Shown here: positions 8,168 to 15,913 of the stretch, piece by piece
How positions within the stretch are numbered: the first letter of the stretch is position 1
Layout of the letters: every line of letters begins with the position of its first letter
DNA from: Verrucomicrobiia bacterium
GTDB lineage: Bacteria; Verrucomicrobiota; Verrucomicrobiia; Limisphaerales; UBA11358
Assembly: GCA_025451535.1 (NCBI GenBank)
Contig: JANWKE010000136.1
Location: 1-51,608, forward strand
Reading direction: 5' to 3'
Length of the DNA: 51,608 nucleotides
The notes under the pieces: generated by a model
What the model was told of the DNA's origin: nothing
Databases searched by the model: none
Seen by the model: only the letters and a program-made list of their open reading frames with translations
Translations under genes and position numbers: made by a program

Positions 8168-8288
8168 ACGGGAAAGATGGATTTAAAGGGCGACAAAATC
8201 CAGTTTTTCCGTACATTTACGCGATGCAGCGAATGTTGTGCCATTTTTGCTTGTACTTTAATGGAACTGAGTTAAAATAAAACTGCCG

Positions 8289-9815
8289 ATGGTGCAAAGT
8301 TTACAACTATCAGCTCGCCTCACTCAATCCCTGGTGCTGGCGCCGCAATTACAGCAGTCGCTGGCATTACTGCAAGCGCCGACGCTGGAATTAAAGGCGC
8401 TGGTTGAGCAGGAATTGCAGCAGAATCCCGTGCTGGAAGAGGTGTCATCGCCCGAATCCGAGCTGAACGACCGAGCGGCCGCCGACGGGGAGGAAACCGA
8501 TGCGCCGGCCGAACACTCAGAACCGTCGTCGGATAGCACCGGTGATACGACGGTGCTCAATGACACGACCCTGTTGAGGAACGGCGAGACCAACGACACC
8601 CCTCCCGACGATTTTCAAGCGGAATTTGACCGGCTGGTGCAACTCGACCAGGAGTGGCGTGATCATTTTGCGCAGGCCAATATTCCCATCCGCCAGTCCA
8701 CCGAAGATGAGGAAAAGCGCCAGTTCATGTTCGATTCACTGGCCGCGGGTACTACGCTGGCACAGGTTCTCATGGATCAGGTGCGTGAAACGGATTTGAG
8801 CGAGGAACAACGGCACATTGCGGAGTTGATTATCGGCAATATTGACGATTATGGCTACCTCAAGTCCACGGTGCCGGAAATGGCTGTGAGCGCCAACCTG
8901 CCGGAACAGAAAATTTCAGAGGTGTTGAACGTGATTCAGACCTTCGATCCGCCGGGGGTAGGCGCGCTCGACTTGCGCGAATGCCTCGTGCTCCAACTGC
9001 TACGCGCCGGCCGGCAGGATTCGCTGGAATACCGTATTGTGCGCGATTTCATGGACGCGCTTGGCAAACGGCGCATTCCGGAAATCGCCCGCGGCACCGG
9101 CTACACGGTGGAGGAGGTTCAGGACGCCCTTGGTCGCATTGGCCGCCTGGAGCCGCGTCCGGGACGGGCCTTTTTGCCGGACACCGACCATTACGTCCTG
9201 CCCGAGGTGTTCGTGCAGAAGGTGGGCAGCGATTTTGCTGTGACCACCAATGACGAACATATTCCCCATCTGCGCATCAGCAATATTTACAAAGACCTGA
9301 TGTCGCAGGGTGAAAATTCCGCCGAGGTGAAGAATTACATTCGTGAAAAAATCCGCGCCGGAAAATTTCTCATCAAGAGCCTGCACCAACGCCAGCAGAC
9401 CATCCTGAACATCGCCAAGGAAATCGTGAAACGCCAGCGCGATTTTATGGAAAAGGGAGTGGCTTATTTGCGGCCGATGACGATGGCGCAGGTGGCCGAG
9501 GTCGTCGGGGTTCATGAAACCACCGTGAGCCGCGCCGTTTCCGCCAAATACATGCAGACACCCCAGGGCGTGTTTGAAATGAAATTTTTCTTCACTGCCG
9601 GCTTGCAGACTGCCACCGGCGACGGCGTGTCCAATACCAGCGTGAAGGACATGATTGCCGAAATTTTCAAAAATGAGGAACCGACCAAACCATTGTCGGA
9701 CCAGGAAGTCGTGAAAATGCTCGGCGATAAGGGCATCACCATCGCGCGCCGCACCGTCGCCAAGTACCGCTCCGAACTGAACATCCTCCCCTCAAACCTG
9801 CGGAAGGTTTACTGA
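8289..9815 (+). CDS. rpoN: RNA polymerase sigma-54 factor
   Basis: A 508-residue sigma54. Region I is the Gln/Leu-rich SLQLSARLTQSLVLAPQLQQ with LLQAPTLELKALVEQELQQNPVLE (residues 4-50), which contacts the activator ATPase. An acidic Glu/Asp/Thr-rich region II follows (about 50-120), then the core-binding domain with FDPPGVGALDLRECL near 218. The DNA-binding part has an HTH, with VAEVVGVHETTVSRAVSAKYMQTPQGVFEMKFFF (about 402-436), and the C-terminal RpoN box ARRTVAKYR near 485-493. The start ATG has no strong Shine-Dalgarno. No enhancer-binding activator is present in the window, so its targets lie elsewhere. Confidence 0.97.
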   Translation: MVQSLQLSARLTQSLVLAPQLQQSLALLQAPTLELKALVEQELQQNPVLEEVSSPESELNDRAAADGEETDAPAEHSEPSSDSTGDTTVLNDTTLLRNGETNDTPPDDFQAEFDRLVQLDQEWRDHFAQANIPIRQSTEDEEKRQFMFDSLAAGTTLAQVLMDQVRETDLSEEQRHIAELIIGNIDDYGYLKSTVPEMAVSANLPEQKISEVLNVIQTFDPPGVGALDLRECLVLQLLRAGRQDSLEYRIVRDFMDALGKRRIPEIARGTGYTVEEVQDALGRIGRLEPRPGRAFLPDTDHYVLPEVFVQKVGSDFAVTTNDEHIPHLRISNIYKDLMSQGENSAEVKNYIREKIRAGKFLIKSLHQRQQTILNIAKEIVKRQRDFMEKGVAYLRPMTMAQVAEVVGVHETTVSRAVSAKYMQTPQGVFEMKFFFTAGLQTATGDGVSNTSVKDMIAEIFKNEEPTKPLSDQEVVKMLGDKGITIARRTVAKYRSELNILPSNLRKVY

Positions 9816-9842
9816 CAGACTCCCGGTTCCCAAACAAAGGCG

Positions 9843-9977
9843 GGAGCAACGTCAGGCCATGCGCTGAATTCCACCAACCTGACGGTAAAAGCAATTGCCG
9901 CGGCGTTGGGGTATACGGATTCATTTTATTTTTCCCGCCTGTTCAAGTCGGTTCATGGCATCGCGCCGGCAAATTAG
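9843..9977 (+). pseudogene. Orphan C-terminal fragment of an AraC-type regulator
   Basis: Directly after rpoN, the frame ending at the TAG 9975-9977 encodes TNLTVKAIAAALGYTDSFYF followed by SRLFKSVHGIAPAN. That is the second helix-turn-helix of an AraC-family protein. There is no start codon and no first HTH, so it is a remnant. It closely resembles the matching part of the AraC-type gene at 11612-11995 (TNMPVNKVAATLGYKDSLYF, SRVFKSILGAAP), suggesting duplication and decay, or a stranded end left by a rearrangement. The rest of the 433-bp gap up to the histidine kinase has no other coding sequence that I can support. Confidence 0.7.
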
Positions 9978-10152
9978 CAGCGGTCAGGGCAACCAGGGTA
10001 CGCCTGTGCCTCCCCCCAATGACCCTGGCTCCGCTTCCCCAGGCGCCCGTGCTGGCTACCGACCAGGCAACGAATAATCAGAAATAGCGTTGCGCGCTCG
10101 CGGTGTCCTGCTATAAGACATCGTCAGAGTTAAAAAGCAGAATGACAATCTG

Positions 10153-10212
10153 GCTAATGATTAGCAAGTCGCAAGATTAATAATATATTAGCGAATACAA
10201 GGTGGCGCTAAT
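10153..10212. promoter_or_regulatory. Cluster of GCTAAT/ATTAGC half-sites upstream of the histidine kinase
   Basis: A perfect inverted repeat GCTAAT-G-ATTAGC (10153-10165) is followed by ATTAGC at 10187-10192 and GCTAAT at 10207-10212. These are four half-sites within 60 bp of AT-rich DNA, ending 36 bp before the kinase start. They could form an operator for a dimeric regulator. No binding protein can be assigned; the AraC-type protein 1.4 kb downstream is one candidate. Confidence 0.4.
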
Positions 10213-10248
10213 TCTGCTTTCAACCGTTGGACGCTTCACGTTTCACCT

Positions 10249-11574
10249 ATGAATACAGCCGATAACGACATCCAGGTGCCACTGGTCGGGGCGGTCCCTT
10301 CCGTGCCCAAAGGGTATTCGGCAGAGGGATTGGCAGGCTCAAAAAAGGTCGAGCTCAACGCACAACTGGCGCGGGAAAACGCAACGCTGGCGCAGGAAAT
10401 TGCGGAACTGGCGCAGGAGCGGGATTTGCTGCGCACGGTCATTGATAATTTGCCGGACAAAATTTACGCCAAGGACAAGCAGGGACGATTCGTATTGAAC
10501 AATCCCACGCACGCGAAAGCCTTCGGGTTGGATTCACCCGAGGAAATGAAAGGCAAAACCGATTTCGATTTCTTCCCCCAGGAACTGGCCGCGCAGTTTT
10601 ATCTTGATGAGCAGCGAACCATTGAAACCGGCGAACCGGTGATCAATCAGGAACAGTACAAGAATAACCCCCGTGACCCCAACAGCCCCAAACGCTGGTC
10701 GATCAGCAGCAAAGTCCTGTGGCGCGATCGGCGGGGCGGCATTTTGGGTACGGTGGGGGTTACCCGTGACATTCATGAGATGAAGACAGCGCAGGAAGCG
10801 CTGCACAAAAGTGAGGAGAAGTTGCGCCAACTGGCGGCCCAGCTTGAACGGAGTAACCGCGAATTGGCGGATTTTGCTTATGTGGCATCGCACGACTTGC
10901 AGGAACCATTGCGAAAGATCACTGTCTTTGGCGAACGCCTCAAGGAACAAAATCCCAATCTGACCGCCGAGTCGGCGGACTGTCTTAACCGGATGCAAAA
11001 GGCCGCCGGCCGCATGCAGGTTCTGATCAACGACCTGCTCGCCTTCTCACGAGTTACGACCAAGGCCCAGCCCTTCACATCGGTCAATCTGGCGGAAACG
11101 GCCGCCGGCGTATTGGAAGATTTGGAAGGCCGCATCGAAATGGTCAAAGGACAGGTTGAGGTGGGCGCGCTACCGGTGATTGACGCGGAACCGCTGCAGA
11201 TGCGGCAGTTGTTGCAGAACCTTATCGGCAATGCGCTTAAATTCCGTCGTCCCGAATTGGCACCCGTGGTGAAAGTCGAGGCGCAGATCATTCCTGATCC
11301 CGACCTGCCCGGAAGGCAACTTTGCCGGTTAACAGTGTGCGATAATGGCATTGGTTTTGATGAGAAATACGTGGATCGCATATTCAACGCCTTCCAGCGG
11401 TTGCACACCCGTGACGAATATGAAGGGACCGGAATGGGGCTGGCCATTGTTCGAAAGATTGCTTTGTACCATGGCGGGGATATCACCGCCAAAAGCAAAC
11501 CGGGTGAAGGCTCCACTTTTATCCTGACCATACCCGTGGTTCATCCCCGGAAAGCAAGTCCGGAAACCAAATAG
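10249..11574 (+). CDS. PAS-domain sensor histidine kinase (phytochrome-type HisKA)
   Basis: A 441-residue kinase with no membrane segment, so probably cytoplasmic. A coiled-coil Glu/Ala/Leu region (about 33-63) leads into a PAS domain (LLRTVIDNLPDKIYAKDKQGRF onwards, about 64-180) ending in the PAC-like GTVGVTRDIHEMK. A second short coiled coil is followed by the HisKA box FAYVASHDLQEPLRKI, whose His is the phosphoacceptor near residue 214. The catalytic domain shows NLIGNALKFRRPE (N box), CDNGIGFD (G1), GTGMGLAIVRKI (G2) and GEGSTFILTIP. The HisKA type is that of bacteriophytochromes. There is no response regulator gene nearby, so it is an orphan kinase. An AraC-type gene is convergent. Confidence 0.9.
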   Translation: MNTADNDIQVPLVGAVPSVPKGYSAEGLAGSKKVELNAQLARENATLAQEIAELAQERDLLRTVIDNLPDKIYAKDKQGRFVLNNPTHAKAFGLDSPEEMKGKTDFDFFPQELAAQFYLDEQRTIETGEPVINQEQYKNNPRDPNSPKRWSISSKVLWRDRRGGILGTVGVTRDIHEMKTAQEALHKSEEKLRQLAAQLERSNRELADFAYVASHDLQEPLRKITVFGERLKEQNPNLTAESADCLNRMQKAAGRMQVLINDLLAFSRVTTKAQPFTSVNLAETAAGVLEDLEGRIEMVKGQVEVGALPVIDAEPLQMRQLLQNLIGNALKFRRPELAPVVKVEAQIIPDPDLPGRQLCRLTVCDNGIGFDEKYVDRIFNAFQRLHTRDEYEGTGMGLAIVRKIALYHGGDITAKSKPGEGSTFILTIPVVHPRKASPETK

Positions 11575-11611
11575 CCCCGGTAATTGACGGCTCTTACCTG
11601 GAGACCACCCG

Positions 11612-11995
11612 TTATTCGGCATGTACCGGAACCATTGGGGGAGGCAAGGGCACGGTCTCTGATCCAGCCACCCGATATAGTGTTGGGGCCGCGCCGAGAA
11701 TGGATTTGAACACTCGTGAAAAATAGAGTGAATCTTTGTATCCCAGGGTCGCGGCGACCTTATTTACCGGCATATTGGTGCACTTGAGCAAGTGGCAGGC
11801 TTGATGCATTCGCAGACGCATTAGAAAATCAACCGGAGCGTAGCCGGTCTTTTGCTTGAATAACGCCCAAAAGTACGAGGGGGAAAGATCGGCCATTTCA
11901 GCCAGTTGGGTCACTTTTATCGGCTCATTGAGGTGCTGTGAAATAAAAGCAATACTTCGGGCAATCTTCCGATCGTTTTTTGTTTCTCGGCTCAT
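11612..11995 (-). CDS. Stand-alone AraC-type helix-turn-helix regulator
   Basis: A 127-residue protein that is essentially only the AraC/XylS DNA-binding domain. The first HTH is IKVTQLAEMADLSPSYFWALFKQKTGYAPVDFL (about 26-58), the connecting helix is MRLRMHQACHLL, and the second HTH is MPVNKVAATLGYKDSLYFSR. It ends with a Pro-rich tail. AraC proteins normally carry an N-terminal sensor domain; here stop codons lie just upstream of the ATG in this frame, so the short form is real or the sensor part has been lost. The ATG has no Shine-Dalgarno, whereas an out-of-frame ATG 34 bp upstream has a strong one (see the leader ORF). Confidence 0.8.
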   Translation of the reverse strand: MSRETKNDRKIARSIAFISQHLNEPIKVTQLAEMADLSPSYFWALFKQKTGYAPVDFLMRLRMHQACHLLKCTNMPVNKVAATLGYKDSLYFSRVFKSILGAAPTLYRVAGSETVPLPPPMVPVHAE

Positions 11996-12029
11996 AAACT
12001 GGAAAGCAACTCGCGTTTATCATTGTCAT
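11925..12029 (-). CDS. Possible 34-codon leader ORF overlapping the AraC-type gene start
   Basis: GGGAGG at 12036-12041 is spaced 6 nt from an ATG at 12029, the best ribosome-binding site in this stretch. The frame (MTMINASCFPVYEPRNKKRS onward) runs 34 codons to a TGA at 11925-11927. It overlaps the first 71 bp of the AraC-type gene in another frame. The peptide has four Cys/Tyr-rich positions and no recognisable family. It may be a leader ORF controlling the regulator, or the relic of an original start that suffered a frameshift. Expression is unproven. Confidence 0.35.
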   Translation of the reverse strand: MTMINASCFPVYEPRNKKRSEDCPKYCFYFTAPQ

Positions 12030-12075
12030 GAACTGCCTCCCAATGCAAGGCCGCCAGTAGAGCATTGTGCCGGAA

Positions 12076-12645
12076 TTATTTCTTTTGCAACGCCGCCTTG
12101 GTGTCGGCTTGGAGGGCGTCCAGTTGTGGACGCAACTCTTCCTTGGTCGCCTTGTCCATGCGGTCGATGAACAGAATTCCGTTAAGGTGATCCACCTCGT
12201 GTTGGACCACGCGCGCGAGCAGCCCGCCGCCGCGAAATTCCACCGGCTTGCCTTTCTCGTTGAGCGCCTTCACGTCAACGGATTCGGGTCGCGCAATCTC
12301 TCCGAAAATTTCCGGAAAACTCAGGCAGCCTTCCCCGCCGGAAACAAATTCGCCGAGCGGCGTGATTTCGGGGTTGATTAAAACCAGCGGCATGAAGGCA
12401 TTCAGGTCAGCAGGTTTGCCGTCGAGTTCGAGCCATGACGGGCGGTCCTTCACGTCACGCACGTCAATGACCGTCAGCTGCAATGCCCGGCCGATTTGCT
12501 GGGCGGCCAGGCCGACGCCTTTGTTTGCGCGCATGGTTTCCAGCATGTCCTCGGCCAGCTTTTTAATTTCCCGGGTGATGCCCTCAATGCGCGCGCCCTT
12601 TTGCCGGAGCACGGGATGGCCGTATTTGACGATGTCTAAAATCAT
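12076..12645 (-). CDS. def: Peptide deformylase
   Basis: A 189-residue metallo-hydrolase that removes the formyl group from new N-termini. The three family motifs are intact: GVGLAAQQIG (motif 1, about residues 43-52), EGCLSFP (motif 2, with the metal-binding Cys, about 104-110) and QHEVDHLNG (motif 3, with HExxH, about 149-157). The C-terminus is a charged Lys/Gln tail. The start ATG at 12643-12645 overlaps the stop of the four-helix-bundle gene (ATGA), so the two are coupled. The usual partner fmt is not next to it. The bases upstream of the ATG are a CGTCACC heptamer array that also encodes the C-terminus of the upstream gene. Confidence 0.96.
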   Translation of the reverse strand: MILDIVKYGHPVLRQKGARIEGITREIKKLAEDMLETMRANKGVGLAAQQIGRALQLTVIDVRDVKDRPSWLELDGKPADLNAFMPLVLINPEITPLGEFVSGGEGCLSFPEIFGEIARPESVDVKALNEKGKPVEFRGGGLLARVVQHEVDHLNGILFIDRMDKATKEELRPQLDALQADTKAALQKK

Positions 12646-13115
12646 GGCGAGTGACGGGTGACAGGTGACGGGTGACGAGAAGTGACGTTCGGCGCGTTCC
12701 CGGCACTCTTTTGTCTCCCTTCGATGGTAGAGATGGTTTTAGTCAACCCGCCGATGATATGGTCAAGCGTGGCAATCCGGCTGCTGACGATTTCTCCGTC
12801 GAGCAGATGGCGGCAGCGTTTAAACCGGCCTTGACTTTCCCGCGCCTCGCCTCGCGCGATTTTCAAGTGCTGCGGCAATTCTTTACCAAAACCGCGGCCA
12901 AAGCCTTCTTCAATATTGGCACAAATGGAATCAAGACTGCGCACCTGTTGCCGGGCCAATTCGCGTCCGCGAAAATCTTTGTCCATAATTTCGGCGTCGC
13001 GCCAAAAGTCTTCGAAGAGTTGGCTCGCCAGTTGGTAGATGCCAAAAGACTCGAGTCGGTCGACTCCTGAGCTTGACCTGGTTGAATTCGGCTCCATAAA
13101 CGGTTGTCTGGTCAT
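12642..13115 (-). CDS. Four-helix-bundle protein, S23 intervening-sequence (IVP/Avd-like) family
   Basis: A 157-residue protein of the TIGR02436-type family. It has the typical run LESFGIYQLASQLFEDFWR, then LARQQVRSLDSICANIEEGFGRG, EARESQGRFKRCRHL and an amphipathic C-terminal helix LDHIIGGLTKTISTIEGR. Relatives are encoded inside split 23S rRNA genes of spirochaetes and accompany diversity-generating retroelements (Avd); most stand-alone copies have no known role. The C-terminal SRHPSPVTRHSP is encoded by a heptamer array, and a long array of the same type in opposite orientation lies upstream (13141-13230), so the gene is bracketed by inverted arrays. It sits between pfkB and def. Confidence 0.85.
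   Translation of the reverse strand: MTRQPFMEPNSTRSSSGVDRLESFGIYQLASQLFEDFWRDAEIMDKDFRGRELARQQVRSLDSICANIEEGFGRGFGKELPQHLKIARGEARESQGRFKRCRHLLDGEIVSSRIATLDHIIGGLTKTISTIEGRQKSAGNAPNVTSRHPSPVTRHSP
12648..12687. repeat. Heptamer array (GTGACGG type) at the def start
   Basis: Units GTGACGG, GTGACAG, GTGACGG, GTGACGA and a final AAGTGACG on the plus strand. On the def strand it reads CGTCACC and ends within 3 bp of the def ATG. It also codes the last residues of the four-helix-bundle protein. Confidence 0.85.
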
Positions 13116-13140
13116 TCAGTTGACATCGCTATTCAATCAC

Positions 13141-13230
13141 GCCACAAGTCACTCATCACTTCTAACTCCACTGTCACCTGTCTTTTCCTTTTCGTTTCCC
13201 GCCACTCGCCACTCGTCACGCGCCACTCTC
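13141..13230. repeat. Heptamer arrays (CGCCACT/GTCACTC type) between the four-helix gene and pfkB
   Basis: Two sub-arrays, 13141-13181 and 13200-13230, contain units such as CGCCACT, CGCCACT, CGTCACG, CGCCACT. Their orientation is opposite to the array at 12648-12687. The pfkB stop codon and its last residues (ESGA) are formed by this array. Confidence 0.8.
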
Positions 13231-14346
13231 ATCAGGCCAGTCGCGGAGCATTTTCGCCAGGTCCGGCATGGCGGGACTTTGCGCGGTGCGGACGTAATGG
13301 CCGCTGGTGGTGACGCCGGTCAGCACGCATTGCGCATTGTCCAAACCCAGCAGTTTGCCGAGACAAAAACCGGAATTAAAATGGTCACCCGCGCCGGTGG
13401 TGATCGCGGGCCTGGGGGTGAACGGCCCCTGGACCAGGGAAACGACACCATTACTCGCCGCCAGCGCATAGCTCACGGGATGAACAACCAGCGTGTTCAC
13501 CGGGACCCGCCGGCTGATTTCCAAGGCCAGCGCGGAAAGCGCATCCGAGGATTTGCCGGCTGTCTGCAATCCCAACACTTCGCCGATTTCGTGCGCCTCT
13601 TTTTCGTTCAGACCCAGGATGACATCAAAGTATTTCTCAAATTCCACAATGGTCTTGAGTGCCTGCCGGATGTCGTCCGGTTTGCGTTTTTCCGGGTCGG
13701 CCAGGTCGAAAAACATCACGCGCCGTTTGCCGTTCAGGACAGGACAAATTTCCCGGAGCACGGCCTCCCAAATCTCCCCCATGTGGGTCAACATCGTCCA
13801 GTTCACGAAGCCCACCAGATCGGCGCTGCCGAATCGGGCGACAAATTGGTCGCGGCCATAACGCGATTGAATATTCGGCCAGTTCACGTCATTGAGCGAC
13901 TGAATCTTGCCAATCATGATTTTGCCGTCGTCGAATTCCAGCGCGTCCGTGTGGCCGGGTTCGGCAATGGAATGCACCTCGGCGCGTTTGGCGAAATCGG
14001 CGAAGACCGGGTGCAAGTTCGGCCAGCCCAGATTGCCGAGGTAGGTGACCTTCAGGCCAAAGCTCGCCAGGGCGTTGGCCATGATGGGTCCGTTACCGCC
14101 AAGCTTGGTGACGCGGTTGACGATTTCGATGTTGGTGCTCCTGCCCGCAGCGGCCGCCAGGCGCTCGGCCAGTTTGGAAATCGTCGCCAGGCGTTGAAAT
14201 GAATCCGGGCCGTCGCGTTTGTCCACGACATGAAGGATTTCATCCACGAAGCCGTCCAAACCCACGAAAGCCGTCATGCGCCCGGCTGCGGCGGCGCCCG
14301 CGAGAAGTCGTTGGGCGCACTGTTCGCGCAGTTCCGGTGTGTTCAT
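13216..14346 (-). CDS. PfkB-family carbohydrate kinase
   Basis: A 376-residue sugar kinase of the ribokinase/PfkB fold. FVGLDGFVDEILHVVD at the N-terminus and KLGGNGPIMANALASFGLKVTYLGNLG (about 80-107) are the substrate-binding GG motif region. The catalytic signature TTGAGDHFNSGFCLGKLLGLD (GAGD, with the catalytic Asp) is near residue 325. A FFDLADPEKRK segment and a LGLNEKEAHEIGEVLG helix fit the lid. The sugar substrate cannot be told. The ATG at 14346 is preferred over the in-frame TTG at 14385, which would nearly abut parB. It is downstream of parB on the same strand with 42 bp between, and its 3' end is in a heptamer array. Confidence 0.85.
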   Translation of the reverse strand: MNTPELREQCAQRLLAGAAAAGRMTAFVGLDGFVDEILHVVDKRDGPDSFQRLATISKLAERLAAAAGRSTNIEIVNRVTKLGGNGPIMANALASFGLKVTYLGNLGWPNLHPVFADFAKRAEVHSIAEPGHTDALEFDDGKIMIGKIQSLNDVNWPNIQSRYGRDQFVARFGSADLVGFVNWTMLTHMGEIWEAVLREICPVLNGKRRVMFFDLADPEKRKPDDIRQALKTIVEFEKYFDVILGLNEKEAHEIGEVLGLQTAGKSSDALSALALEISRRVPVNTLVVHPVSYALAASNGVVSLVQGPFTPRPAITTGAGDHFNSGFCLGKLLGLDNAQCVLTGVTTSGHYVRTAQSPAMPDLAKMLRDWPDESGA

Positions 14347-14388
14347 TCGTCTTGAAATTTTGCGAAAACCGCACGCGGCGCGCAATTT

Positions 14389-15327
14389 TTAATCCGCGTT
14401 GACGCCAAGAATTTGTAGAATCCGCTCAAGCTCCTTGTCGCTGAAAAAGGAAATTTCCACCGAGCCTTTGCCTTCCGCGTAATGGAGTTGCACCCTGGTG
14501 GCGAACACTTCGCGCAAGCGGTCTTCCAAATCAGCCACGTGCGGGTCACCCGCAGGCGCGGCTACTGTCTCGGGTTTAGGCGCTGTTTGCCTGGAGCTGC
14601 GCTTTTGCAGCCGGGCCAGCAACCCCTCGGTTTGACGGACGTTCAGGCCTTCTTTGATGACGCGCTCCGCAACCAGTTTTTGGTCCCGCTCGCTGGCCAG
14701 CCCCAGAATAACCTTGGCATGGCCGACGGAAAGCCGGCCATCGCGGATGAAATCCTGCACGGGGGGCGGCAGTTTCAGTAACCGCAGCGCATTGGCGACC
14801 ACGGCCCGGCTTTTGCCGACTTTGCCGGAGATCTCCTCCTGGGTGAGCTGGAATTGTTCGGCGAGTTGGGCATAGCCATGCGCCTCTTCAATCGCGTTCA
14901 GATTTTCACGCTGAAGATTTTCGATGAGCGCCAGTTCCAGCACCGCGCGGTCGTCGGCCTGCCGGACGATGACGGGTACTTCCGGAAGTTGCAGCATTTG
15001 CGCGGCGCGCCAGCGGCGTTCACCCGCAATCAATTCAAAATAACCGTCACGGTCGCGCACGATCAGCGGCTGCACGATGCCTTGCTCGCGGATGGAATCA
15101 GCCAGTTCGCGCAGCGATTCTTCGGAAAAATTCTTGCGCGGCTGAAGCGGACACGGGCGGAGGCGGTCGAGTGCCACGCGCTGAACGCGCTCGCGCGTGT
15201 CGGGCGTGGCCATCGGAACCGGGGTTGGAGCAGGGGACTGAACACCTGGCGTCGGGGCAGGCTGGGTCAAAACCGGGCTGCCGCCCAACAACGCGCCGAG
15301 GCCGCGTCCCAAAGCAGGTCTTGCCAT
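14389..15327 (-). CDS. parB: Chromosome-partitioning protein ParB
   Basis: A 312-residue ParB/Spo0J, a parS-binding CTPase clamp in chromosome segregation. It starts with the typical MARPALGRGLGALLGG. A Pro/Thr-rich linker leads to the N-terminal domain with LRPCPLQPRKNF, SIREQGIVQPLIVR and ELIAGERRWRAAQ (the CTP-binding GERRxR motif near residue 102). The HTH region is LTQEEISGKVGKSRAVVANALRLLKLP (about 165-191), followed by GHAKVILGL and a C-terminal dimerisation domain. parA is not adjacent on either side, which is unusual because parAB are normally paired. No parS-like palindrome was noticed nearby. Confidence 0.95.
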   Translation of the reverse strand: MARPALGRGLGALLGGSPVLTQPAPTPGVQSPAPTPVPMATPDTRERVQRVALDRLRPCPLQPRKNFSEESLRELADSIREQGIVQPLIVRDRDGYFELIAGERRWRAAQMLQLPEVPVIVRQADDRAVLELALIENLQRENLNAIEEAHGYAQLAEQFQLTQEEISGKVGKSRAVVANALRLLKLPPPVQDFIRDGRLSVGHAKVILGLASERDQKLVAERVIKEGLNVRQTEGLLARLQKRSSRQTAPKPETVAAPAGDPHVADLEDRLREVFATRVQLHYAEGKGSVEISFFSDKELERILQILGVNAD

Positions 15328-15442
15328 GCGCGCAGAGTGTCGCAGGACAGGGGAGTTGTCAACGGGAAGCGTGCTGCTCCTTCGTCAGGCACAATCGTTT
15401 TCCAAATTCGTCTTATGGCAGAATTCCGATGTAACCGGGGAG
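15328..15442. other. Upstream region of parB, nothing recognisable
   Basis: First part of a 586-bp stretch without an intact gene. I see no convincing promoter, RNA or ORF in these bases. Confidence 0.3.
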
Positions 15443-15553
15443 AATCGGGTGCCACTAACAAACACCCCTTCGCGCAATCTAAGCAATTTGAATAACGAGG
15501 TGGTTCTTTCGCCGTCCAACAACAGCAGCTTCTTCCGGCTCGTCGCACAATAG
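15443..15553 (+). pseudogene. Possible C-terminal remnant of a secreted verrucomicrobial protein
   Basis: The frame ending at the TAG 15551-15553 reads PLTNTPSRNLSNLNNEVVLS followed by PSNNSSFFRLVAQ. It resembles the recurrent C-terminal repeat (W..V..TN....RFYR) seen three times in the TIGR03790 protein at 30980-33982. No start codon or upstream domain is present. It could be the last scrap of a deleted exported protein or a chance similarity. Confidence 0.3.
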
Positions 15554-15654
15554 CCGGGTCATGATGGTTGTCCCGCAGCTGCGAATTCCACCCGTGCCCG
15601 CGCTTGGGAATTGGTTCAACAACCGTCCTCATCCGCAGGATTTGCTCTAACCCA

Positions 15655-15855
15655 ACAACCCTCACCCGGCCTTGGGCCACCCTCTCCCGCTCCCGCGGGC
15701 GAGGGAATTTGGCCCTCTCCTCCAGGAGAGGGAGGATCGTTCGCCGCCCTTCTGAAAAAGCCAGCGACTGGATTTGCCAGGTGGTCATCCATAAAACCAA
15801 AGGCGGACTGTAGCTGTTCCTTCTCCCGGGGGAGAAGGTCAGGATGAGGGCGAGC
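15655..15855. repeat. Intergenic palindromic (REP-like) element
   Basis: The stretch contains CCCTCACCC, ACCCTCTCCCGCTCCCG with GGGCGAGGG, then CCCTCTCCTCCAGGAGAGGG and CTTCTCCCGGGGGAGAAGG. These are at least three adjacent inverted repeats. It is the common CCCTCACCC...GGCGAGGG type of dispersed element found in many genomes. A related piece lies within the radical SAM gene (23580-23650). Confidence 0.6.
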
Positions 15856-15863
15856 GTTAAATC

Positions 15864-15903
15864 TGGACGACTTTGGACTTTAGACTTCAGACTTTGGACT
15901 TTA
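15864..15903 (+). repeat. Heptamer array (GGACTTT type) before the DUF309 gene
   Basis: Five to six units (GGACGAC, TTTGGAC, TTTAGAC, TTCAGAC, TTTGGAC) end 10 bp before the GTG at 15914. The CGGACTTTAGACTTTGG-like core is shared with the array before bioA, in the same orientation relative to the gene. Confidence 0.75.
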
Positions 15904-15913
15904 CCTTGCCTCC

